In this document: positions 48,583 to 64,000 of the stretch, one piece after another
How positions within the stretch are numbered: the first letter of the stretch is position 1
How the letters are laid out: the number at the start of each line of letters is the position of its first letter
NCBI GenBank assembly: GCA_003991915.1
Contig: RQTK01000431.1
Span: forward strand, 184,271 to 248,270
Length of the DNA stretch: 64,000 nt
Direction: 5' to 3'
Origin: Elysia chlorotica
Lineage: Eukaryota > Mollusca > Gastropoda > Plakobranchidae
The notes under the pieces: generated by a model
Database searches by the model: none
Seen by the model: the letters and a program-made list of their open reading frames with translations, nothing else
Told to the model about the DNA's origin: nothing
Translations under genes and position numbers: made by a program

Positions 48583-48634
48583 ATGGGGTTATTGTTGTTG
48601 TTGTTGGTTTTTTTCCACGTTGTTGTTGATTTTC

Positions 48635-48681
<47 letters not shown>

Positions 48682-48780
48682 GCTGTTGTTGTTGTTGTTG
48701 TAGCTATTGTTATGTTTACTGTTGTTATTGGTGATTGTGGTGGTGTTGGTATTGTTGTCATGCTGTTGTTGTAACCTTAT
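48583..48780. repeat. interrupted (GTT)n tract
   Basis: GTT-rich for almost 200 bases, pure at 48637-48700. The long Val/Thr frames on both strands come from the repeat. Confidence 0.95.
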
Positions 48781-50149
48781 CGATCTTTTTACGTTTGTTT
48801 TACACTTTTATTGTGTCTTATATTTCCTTCTTATCATTATTGACTGTGCGGAAAAACAGGAAGCATAGACTTATACAGTGGTGTGCGATGTAAATATCTT
48901 CACCTCAGGGATCAGTGATCAGATACAGAAAAGTAGAGGCTATGTGACGCGTGCTGGGCGCATGCCATTCTGACATTACGTCAGTTGCAGGCCAAACTTA
49001 GAGCGTTTTGATGGGTATTAAAGAAGGAGCGTTTACTTCAATCATTCGGTTAAAAACAAAATTAAACTTGATTGTATTCTTTTCAAAATCAACCTCTCGT
49101 GACCTCTAATGGTCTTTTTTTTAAATACATGTACATTTTTGCCATGGAAGATTCTCAATGAACACAAAAGAGAAATAGGATTTGTATTTGGAAATCTTTT
49201 TACAAGAAACGTACTCACTCTACAGCTTTGACGAGATTTACAATGCAAAATAATATTCTCTAAGAATGTGCATTTCTAGAATAATAGTAATGAATAGTAT
49301 TGGTCGAATTAACCTACTTAGCAAACAATCAATACGGCAATATGTAAAAAACAAAACAATACCAAAAACAAAACAACTTAAAGCCTTATTTAAATAAAAG
49401 AAATATCATCAAAGAAATGCTTAGGCCTACTTGTTTCTACATTTTATTGCATAACTCATGCCTTGCTTAGTGATATGCATACCACTCACATTGTCCTACA
49501 ATAACAAAATGAAAGATTATCAATACAGGGTCCTACGGTTAAAGACCGCATTGACCAATACGCCAAGACAGGATTTGATGGGAAGATTCATGCATTTAAT
49601 GTCTTTTGATAACCTCCTTCGCGACAGATCCGGGATTAGGATTCAAAGATGGCAGTAAAGCCACCTGGCTGATCTCGCTTCATCTCGCTCTACATAAAAC
49701 GGGTAATCATTATTCTCATAATATTGAACGATATAAGCATAGATCAAATTGCCTCAAATTGCCTTCTCTTACTTAAAGACTGTTTAAGAAAGCCTATCGC
49801 AGTATTCAATTGCAATATTCAGATAGCTTATGATGTAAACCTTCATGATAAAGACCGTTAACTTTTCTTTTCTAGATACTTATAAATATTCAAATGCAAA
49901 GGAATTATAAAAATGGCGGAAATCTGATCTTTTTTCACAACTCAGTAGGTGAACATTTTTCGGTTTCCTAGATGAAATAGGGTCTTTACAAAAATAAGTG
50001 TTTTTAGGTTCTTCGTTAAATTTTTCCCCTCAACCAAAGTACTGTTAAATACGTAAAAATAAATGCTTTTAAAACACGAAAAGCATTTAATATGCATACG
50101 TGAATATATTGGATTTAAAAAATATTAAAAGCTTAAGCAATGCATCTCC

Positions 50150-50250
50150 TCTCACCTCAGGTGACCCAAGGATAGAGCGCGCGTACTCTGATGAAAGATC
50201 TGTGGGTTCGATCCCCGCTTAAACCGCTGCCTTTTTTCGTAATGGTTGAC
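50150..50250 (+). mobile_element. SINE head (tRNA-like)
   Basis: It has an A-box-like CAAGGATAGAGCGCGCG and a perfect-looking B-box, GGGTTCGATCCCCGC. The following GGTTGACCCAGCGTC is SINE-body-like. It has no fold-complete acceptor stem, so I do not call a tRNA gene. Confidence 0.6.
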
Positions 50251-50558
50251 CCAGCGTCTTTTTCATTTTTTAAAATTAGAAACCAGGACTTAAAACTAAG
50301 AAGGAAACAAGTTTTCTCATAACAATGAATACTTTTATTTACAAATCAATGAGTTCTTAACGCCTAACGACTGTGAGTGCCTTTATCTCGGTAATATTCT
50401 GAAATAGCGAAATAAAGGCCCACAGTTATAATCTAAAAAAACACAACTCAGGGAATCTATGAACATAAAAATCAACCACAGATTACTATTATTTAAGGAC
50501 TAATCACAATCATGTTTACCGATTCCTAGGCTAAACAACACAAAACCCTTTAAAAGCA

Positions 50559-50559
50559 C

Positions 50560-50604
<45 letters not shown>

Positions 50605-50634
50605 TAAAAAAAAAAGCACTAAAAAAAAAAAAAA
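50559..50634. repeat. A-rich homopolymer tract
   Basis: About 75 bases of almost pure A, broken by GAT and GCACT. Confidence 0.95.
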
Positions 50635-50869
50635 GACGTAAAGACCTTTAATGAAGCTTTAAAGAAGCTTTAATGGCACAATGGAGGCTGCTATAATCAA
50701 TATTTTTATAATTTGTACCATAAATCTACATAGACCCCAGCTGGGTGTCAATGCTCTATTGATGAAAGGGCAAGAATGTAAAACGCGCCTGAATCCTTTG
50801 TGGGGATATTAGTTTTTTTTTAAATAAATACTTAACGAAGGGGGAAGGGTGGAGGTAGCTCCGTTGGTA

Positions 50870-51250
50870 GAGCTGAGTTGAGATGGTTGCTTAGCCTCTA
50901 ACATTAACACTAAAATTATGGTATACTGTGGACTGATCCCAATACTCAAGTCTGACAGATTTACGAGCTGCAACACAGAGACAGTCGTGGATAAGTGGAG
51001 TCGATTCAAGTTTGTTGTTTAGCTTCTAAAGTTGTTTAGCAATCTAAAACAATATATTGTGGACTAGTCCCAAAACTTAAGTCTGACAATTTTACGTGCT
51101 GCCACACACATACAGTCCGATGATATCATGAAACCTGTCTCAGTCGGTCACAGTTTATTGACACCGATCCGACCAATAGTGGAGAAATAAAGTTTTGGCC
51201 GATTGTGGGATTCGAACCACGGACTTCATGGTTGAAAGATTAACGCTCTA
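50870..51250 (-). mobile_element. two SINE copies in tandem, minus orientation
   Basis: A partial copy (50870-51005) from GAGTTGAGATGGTTGC to ACACAGAGACAGTCG is followed by a fuller copy (51010-51250). The fuller copy has ATATTGTGGACTAGTCCCAA, GTGCTGCCACACACA, CAGTCGGTCACAG, the reversed B-box GATTCGAACCACG and AACGCTCTAC. Confidence 0.75.
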
Positions 51251-51359
51251 CTTCTTGCATTTGCATAAGTTTCCTTCCCCCTCCCCCCAACACAGTTAGT
51301 AATTTCAAAGCAGAAGTCCAGGATTCTAGACCCTGACAGTCCAACTTTTGGCCCGCACC

Positions 51360-51520
51360 TGCTGTTGCCAGTGTTGGGTCGATGAGACCGACTGAGACCA
51401 GACAGCAGTCCTGGTACCCCCACTATGTGTCTGTGTCAGTAGCACGTAAAATAGTCCGAGAATACTATTAGACCCCGCCCAGGACATGCTCTAGTCGCAG
51501 ACGATGGCGTCAAGAAACTA
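51360..51520 (+). mobile_element. decayed SINE body
   Basis: GACTGAGACCAGACAGCAGTCCTGGTACCCCCACT and GTAGCACGTAAAATAGTC resemble the family body in forward orientation; the ends are unclear. Confidence 0.5.
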
Positions 51521-52593
51521 ACATACCCAACAAAGGCAATGTCAGAGGAAAGCGTACATTTTGTTTTATAAAGAATTATTTGAGGCGATTCCAAATCTTA
51601 GTACTTTAAAACTACGTTTCAGGGACATATCTACGAATTAAACAATTATTTTATGTCGTAATGGCTGTTTTCATTATTGGAAGTTGTTCTCAAGTATTTG
51701 TGAAGATCCACCATTATAGTAATGTTAATATATTCTGTCCATTCAGTCATTCTTCCATTTACTCTTAAAAGCATTGCTTTTATAAACAAAATAATCATAA
51801 CTTAATATCTACCTAGTTTCTGTGTTTCGGTAAATACCATTGAAAAATCTCAAGGAAAAAGCAACTGATGTTATTAAGTACAACCAGGACATTGTAGCAC
51901 CTTTTACGTAGGTAAGTTAGTAGACGTTTTGAACAGATAACCAGGCCCCAAATTTGACTAAGGTTCATTAAAAGTTGACCACCTGTTTCTCAGGAGCACA
52001 CTCTGTTGTAACCTTTACAATGTATCACCATTCGTGGGTCAGGCTGAGCCACACATGTCAATCAATTTTAACTATCGACAAGCGTATATAGACACCACGC
52101 ATCCATCCATAGACTGAAAGCCCGCTTGCCTCGAAAGATTTTAATTGGCCACGAGCTCACAGCGTGCTGCGTGCAATTATTAATTCTAGTGCATCCATTA
52201 TTACCCACACGTGTCCTTACTAAAGAAAACCACATATTTAAGCTAGGTCCAGTTGAGTAGTTCTAGTAATTAGTATATAGTATGTCTGTAAAAGGAAATT
52301 CAAATTTTGTAAACAAACAAAAATTTGTGAATAACAAAGTAGATGGCCATTATTATAACAATGCCTAAAAAATCTTAATAATGAAGGGAATGCATCAACT
52401 TTGAAAGTGAAATGGATGAATTTCTGCAATTTTTCCTTTGAACTTCAACATTCCATGATTGAATTTTGATAAGGAGTGAAGAATGATGCGTCTAAAGTGA
52501 TTGAAACTTTCTAGAAATATTGTGACTCAGTGATATGCTTAATTGAATTGCACGTGTAATTTTATATCTATCTCTATTATTTATGAAGTAAAA

Positions 52594-58544
<5,951 letters not shown>

Positions 58545-59659
58545 CTTAACTCTAAGAGTTTCTTGGTTGTTTACTCTGTTTGATCGAGGCAAATTGAACC
58601 CATAATTATGATTGGTGACCTAGTGAAATCATTTAAAGGAGAATAATTATACATTTAGGAATTCAATTTAATTTCAAAAACATTCTAGCTAGCATTCTTA
58701 CAGCACAGGCATACCATTCATTTCCCTATTGCCTTTATTTTAGTTTGACAAAACGTTTAAAATGTTTATTCCGAATTTCGTTTTCAGTTTCAGTTCAATT
58801 TATCTTTCGACTTCGATTTTCAGGCCACAGAGTCAACTTGAATATGAACTTTAATTTCTTGCACGATAAGAATATCTTGAATGTAATTAATATCCTATGT
58901 GTGGTTTATGATTTCCGCGTGTTTTGAGAAGATTGATTAGGGTTTCATATTATAAATGCATAATCTGTACAACAAAAAACAAACAACAGCAACAACAACA
59001 ACAACAAAACAAACAAAATTCCAAGCGACTCTTCTGGATCCAGGCTTCTAGTTTTTGAAGTCCAAATCTAGGCGTAGTAAGTCAAGCAGTGCTTTATGCT
59101 TAAAACCTATTCTCAGGTTACTTTTGAATTTTTAGTAAAAACTAACCTTAAACGGGGTTCAAAGCTTATACAAGCCTAAATCTATTACCTTGGCAAACAT
59201 ATAATTATATAGACACCAATGATTCGTCAAAAACAATATAAATTGAAATAAATAAAGTGTTTGTTGTGATGATTGTAAGAGAAATAAGGTTCAATTTATC
59301 TTTGTTTAAATTAAGACACAAACGAACCTAACCGTACAAAGTCCCATCTTTTTATTTGTTTTTTTTTCTTCTAATCCAAATCGTTACCGTACCGAACTAG
59401 TCGTCTTAATTGCAAATGGTTCTCAAATTATTTAACTACATCTGTTAAAAATCGCATGGTATTTGGTAGAGCCTACTAAAAGAAAGCCTTCTTTTTTACA
59501 TTTTGTAGAAACTGGTTGTAGAATAAGTTTCAATTCAGGAAGGTTATTTAGCCCAAACTAAAAAAGAAAATTACAGTTACAAACACTGATAACGACTTCT
59601 ACTATCCTCTCATAATGATGAAACGTCTGTTTAAAGGCATAAAGAGGACGTGGTAACGT

Positions 59660-59925
59660 TTTAGTGGGGGCGAACTAGCTCAAGTGGTAGAACGTTGGTC
59701 TCCAGATCAGTAGGTCCGCGGATCTAATTCCACGATCGGCAGATTTATTTGTCCGAGGTTCGTCCCCTGTAACTGTCTGGGTCAGTGTGAGTATAATGTG
59801 AACGGCTGAGACAGGAGTTATGGTATCCCCGCTCTGTCTCGAGTGTTAAAGCACATACAATTGTCAGAGGTCAGTCTTGGGGCCTCCAGTCCTCCAGAGG
59901 AACCTAGGAGATGTTAAACCCAGAG
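59660..59925 (+). mobile_element. near full-length SINE copy
   Basis: GGGGG leader, GCGAACTAGCTCAAGTGGTA (A-box region), GATCTAATTCC (B-box region), GTCCCCTGTAACTGTCTGGG, TATAATGTGAACGGCTGAGA, GTTATGGTATCCCCGCTCTG, then a diverged tail to about 59925. Confidence 0.8.
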
Positions 59926-61369
59926 AGAGGGAGAGAACGTGGTAGCGTTTTTCTGTAGAAAGACATTCATTGATTTTTGTCCTGTCTTAGTCAGACCGTA
60001 ATGCATGCATACGACCACTGCACCGAATACCTCAATACACGTTCAGATTAGCCGTTCGGTGAATAAGGCACGCGCGTACGGCATGCCAACGACATAGTTT
60101 GACAAATAAATGGGAATAACCTCTTTCTCTAAAAAAAAACGTAAGCAAAATCACGTGATAGTTGTATTTCTGTTGTAAAAAATCTGCTGATTGGACTAAA
60201 CCATAGACCTATTAAAAAAAACCAACCTTTTTGCATACGCCAACTTACAAGCATCACGTGACTTTTATGAGCAAGAGGTCAACCCCAATAATTATCTGAA
60301 CGTCTCATAGGGCTTTAGGCTTTAGAAACAGAAAGTATGGGTGCGAGCTCCACTTTGACGGCCAGTTATCACTTACTGGTTGTGTAGGTGTCAGTATAAA
60401 AATTAATATTGTGATTGGCCAAATCCGGAGTTTCCACTCTGAGGTTCATGCCAGTGATATAACCTAGCGGATGAAATCGGACGTTGTAAAACCAATCTTC
60501 ATCTTTTATCATAATGAATGATCGAGAACAAGTTTTCATAAAATGAAGATTAAAGGATGGGTGAAATTATAACTGAATAACATAAATGCTGCAAATATAT
60601 GTTAAATATTCCCCTCATAAGATATCTAAGTTGAAGAAATGTATCAACCTCACTAGAATATCGGTATAATTCGCAGCCACTGGTACAAGTCATCGTGAAA
60701 GGAGGGTGGGGACAAATACCAAGTATGTCTGATGTTGAGTGTAAGGCCCGATTAAAAAACAAAAAACAAAAAACAAAACAAAAAAACAACAAAAACAAAA
60801 ACAAAACCCCAACAAAACAATAACAACAATTCATTTGGTCATTTTATGAAGCGTGATGATTCTCGGTGTAAAGATTATTATACTGGTGGGGATAGCAGAG
60901 GGGACAAGAGGTAGGGTTTGTGTTTGAGTTTGTTTTACGGCACAGAAACGGCTATAATTATGTGCTTAGGATGTCTTAGCTCAACGGGATCACACGATTT
61001 TGCCAGCAACTCTCATGAAATCCGCCTATTTTTTTTTCTCCAAAATTCCTATCTTTTTATCCAATACAGATAGAATAAAAATTTTTTCTCAGTGGTAAAA
61101 CTTTCAGTTCTTTATCGTGTCTATTGTGACCCCGTTGGGTCAAGCCAGTGAGCACAGTACACTAGTTGCAAAAACAAAATTTCCAAACAGACAGAACGTT
61201 ATCCACACTTACAGCCCTGGTTAGAAAGGAGCGGTGCGCCATCTAGCATGGACCTTTTCAGAGATGTCACCAGAAGTAAAAGAAAGGAAAAGCGCAGCTC
61301 TATTCTAACTTTTCTTCACTTATGATCCTAAGGAGGGTTACATACGACCACGGGATACTGTATACGGAC

Positions 61370-61480
61370 GTCGGCACAACTAGTAGGAAATAAGGCGGCC
61401 TGGTTGAGGAATCAAACTAGGAACCGCTGATTAAAGTCAATTAGCTCTGCCGCCTGAGCTATCGCGAGTCCCAGTTAGAG
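61370..61480 (-). mobile_element. SINE or tRNA-like head fragment
   Basis: ACTAGTAGGAAATAAGG, a reversed B-box-like AGGAATCAAACTAGG, and GCCTGAGCTATCGCGAGTCCC (reversed A-box region). Confidence 0.55.
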
Positions 61481-62109
61481 CACAAGGATACCTGAGGATA
61501 TAAATAGATCAGTCAAGTTTAAACCATTGATCTATATTAACGTGTTAACCTTTTTATCTGTATGATCCATGGAAGTTCATGAATAAATGTAGGTATAATG
61601 TGAACTATACTTGGTATACTTTTATTGTCAGTTTTGTGTAAAATGCTGGATATCTTATGATTGAAAAAAATAAAACAAGTTATGAAAAAATGCCTGACAC
61701 TTAAAACAATTATCAGAAGGTGCTTGTCTTACATGTGTTTGAAGTCGACATATTGTATTTTCGCGTTTGACTATTACATATTTTCTAAGACGCATTTTTT
61801 TCTCATTAGGATCAAAGAAAAAATAATCTCTATTACTATTAGTCCTTAGATTGTTATGGTTTTAATATAAACACTAGATCATGTCACTAAGAAAATAATT
61901 TGTTCCTGATAACTGATTGAATAAACAATAAAATTATTGATTAGATCAAAAATAATTTTCAAGATCATATTTAGTCTGAACCGAGAGGTGGTGATAGTTG
62001 ACTTCAACATTGGTGAATGTTTCCTAATGCGAAGGAATTTTCTTAATCTTTTTTTTTCTTTCTTCTTTTCATTTCTTTTGTATGCATGAATATCTTTCTC
62101 AATTTAAAT

Positions 62110-62300
62110 GTTGTCAAAAAGAGACATTGCGAGGATAATTATGACTCCTGCCTCAGTTGGTCACATTGCATTGACATCGACCAAACTAGTACGGGACGAA
62201 ATCGAACAAATACAATTTTGACTGAGCGTGGATTTCAAACCAGGGAACTCTCGATTGGGAGACCAACTCTCTACCACTTGCGCCATTCAGATCTAGTTTG
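62110..62300 (-). mobile_element. SINE copy, head and body
   Basis: GACTCCTGCCTCAGTTGGTC, ATTGCATTGACATCGACC, ACTAGTACGGGACGAAATCG, the reversed B-box-like GATTTCAAACCAGGG, and AACTCTCTACCACTTGCGCC. Confidence 0.75.
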
Positions 62301-63974
62301 TAGTAGATTCTGCATACGACGGGCTCGGACCGAGTGGGAGTTATTGTTTACATCTTCACATAGAAACGTCAGAACTCTTCAATTCACCAAGTACGGCAAG
62401 TGGACTTTGGGAAAGTATAATTCGTACAATAGCAGATTCAAATTTTAGAATATTATAGACATGTAAACACGGTTATATAGATAAAACTGTATAGGTTAGT
62501 AAAGTAAAATTTAATAATCAATAGTTGGTAAAATGTTTACGAAGCTAATCATTCAGCCCCTAAGCAACTATTATTACATTGCGCAAACTGTCAAAACATT
62601 AAATTGAAACTCACAGTAATTATTTTGTTTAAAAAGTTGAAAGGGGAAATCCCTGTGCTACCATCCCAATAGTTTTTTGTGGGGTTTATTTAACAAAAAC
62701 AATAACAAAAGTAACAAAAGCAAAATATAGATCTAGCTTCAGTTAGACTTAGATCTAGATCGAGATAGGTTTGGTATATGAAATGATATTCTAAAAAAAA
62801 CAAAAAAACAAACAAAACAAATAGAATCTAAAGATCTAGATTATTGGAATCCAAATCTAAAACAGCTCGTATTTTTATATTTGTTTCTCTTTTAGATCTG
62901 CATTCTTAATAAAGAAAACAAGTTTATTTCACACACAAATTAATATTTAGATCGAGTTTCCAGTACCTAAACGTTTTCAACATCTTTCCTCTATATGAAA
63001 CAAGGATTTTTATCCAGAATAAAAACATTTTCACGAAACACGACCGAAATCACACCAAACAATCGTTTAAAAAGTTCATACTTAGTAGTTCACAAAGAAA
63101 ATAAAAAGAAATTTAGAACCCGGAACTAACGTAGATATAGATCTAGACAAATGTTTTTAGAAACAGATTAGAGATACGTATATAGGCTAAATCAATCTAA
63201 AACTTTAAGTGATGAGAATAAAATCGTTATTTTGAAGCTCCAAGCTCACCCAAAATAAATACATCTAGATCTAAACCTCACTGGAAAGAGCTCGATTGTT
63301 AAATTATATTGTTTTGCAAATCACTTGGTATTTCACTGCAAAATCGTATGCAGTTAGGAAGGTCGAAAGAAATATATTTTTACCTCCAGAGAATCAATTA
63401 TTCGGAAACATGCAATCAAAGTCACAGGTATGCCTATTTAAGACGAAAACTCACTTTAAAAATAGAAAATTAATGTAGTTTTCCATGTTGTTAAAACGTA
63501 TATAATATGCATGCATTTTTTAAATAGTAATGTGTTGATGGTGCTTGTGGGGAGGTGGATGAAGAGGGACATAATGTTGGTGCTGATGGTGAACATCAGT
63601 TTGCACATCTTACATATATGTTGGAAACATTTACAAAATGAGAGGCATCTTTATGATAAATATCATTACACAAATAGAGTATATGTATTCGTTTTCAAGA
63701 TATTACAGATAATTTAAAAAGCAACCCACATAAAAATAGATCCATAAAGACAGAAAGACAGTTGAATACCAAATCAAATAGTGACTTATCATCCTCAAAT
63801 CCTGTAATTAAGTACATGCACTACCACTATAGGAAACTCCTTAAAGGAGTATAAGTGCATAAGTTACATATTTTTCTTTTTGTTTTGGGCTTTTTGTTTG
63901 GGCTTTTGGTTCGAATATATTATATATATAATATTATAATATATAAAATTACCAATAAAATTAGTACTAGAAGT

Positions 63975-64000
63975 GGTGGTAGTAGTAGTAGTAGTAGTAG
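63975..64000. repeat. (GTA)n microsatellite cut by the window edge
   Basis: GTGGTGGTAGTAGTAGTAG runs to the last base. Confidence 0.9.

Larger units (their letters stand above)
46518..52593. other. intergenic region; AGATCT cluster and SINEs, no gene
   Basis: It should contain the 5' UTR and promoter of the membrane-protein gene. AGATCT clusters are at 47536-47552 and 47671-47685. The rest holds SINEs, GTT microsatellites and A-rich runs. No exons are supported. Confidence 0.5.
58545..64000. other. downstream region without a supported gene
   Basis: It holds the sulfotransferase 3' UTR (candidate AATAAA near 59247), SINEs, CAA/CAAA-rich runs near 58980 and 60755-60830, and AGATCT clusters at 62728-62768, 62826-62845, 63133-63148 and 63263-63277. 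No exon is recognised. Confidence 0.5.

Noticed and set aside
50150..50250. Possible tRNA gene with a good B-box
   Set aside because: No matching acceptor stem around a 73-base body, and the flanks resemble SINE body sequence.

Overview
This is a 64 kb window of animal nuclear DNA. It is AT-rich, the genes are split by GT-AG introns, and the intergenic DNA is full of tRNA-derived SINEs, simple repeats and homopolymers. One 216-base run of N marks an assembly gap. The gene set (centrobin, OVCA2, RNF7, ribosomal protein eL33, a ciliary IQCG/DRC9, a carbohydrate sulfotransferase) is bilaterian. The AGATCT-rich DNA and the SINE type suggest a lophotrochozoan, most likely a gastropod mollusc. That assignment is inference from style; no marker gene proves it.

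Seven protein genes were rebuilt by hand from splice sites, reading phase and remembered family sequences. From left to right they are: CNTROB/centrobin (-, 1727-13245, 3' part outside the window); OVCA2 serine hydrolase (+, 15887-16624); RNF7/RBX2 RING protein (-, 20266-21800); RPL35A/eL33 (-, 29641-32172); IQCG/DRC9 (+, 33710-39026); an unrecognised type I membrane glycoprotein (-, 43087-46517); and a Golgi-type carbohydrate sulfotransferase (+, 52594-58544). In every multi-exon model the phases agree at every junction.

The genes do not form a pathway. Two divergent pairs stand out: CNTROB/OVCA2, and RPL35A/IQCG. The second pair is also head-to-head in human at 3q29, so it may be an ancient shared promoter. 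Clusters of the palindromic hexamer AGATCT sit near the inferred 5' ends of most genes.

The rest is repeats and unassigned DNA: a 75-bp minisatellite at the left edge; a 79-bp array copied from a centrobin exon-intron boundary and then split by a SINE; a 1.26 kb TA-flanked DNA transposon with CAGTGG termini; a LINE 3' end inside a ~64-bp direct duplication; a 37-bp near-perfect palindrome; about twenty SINE copies; and long GAA, GTT, TAC/CTT/CTG, GATA, GA and TC tracts. The intervals 24.6-29.6, 39.3-42.9, 46.6-52.5 and 58.6-64 kb show no gene that I can support. I found no bacterial, viral or CRISPR-like system.
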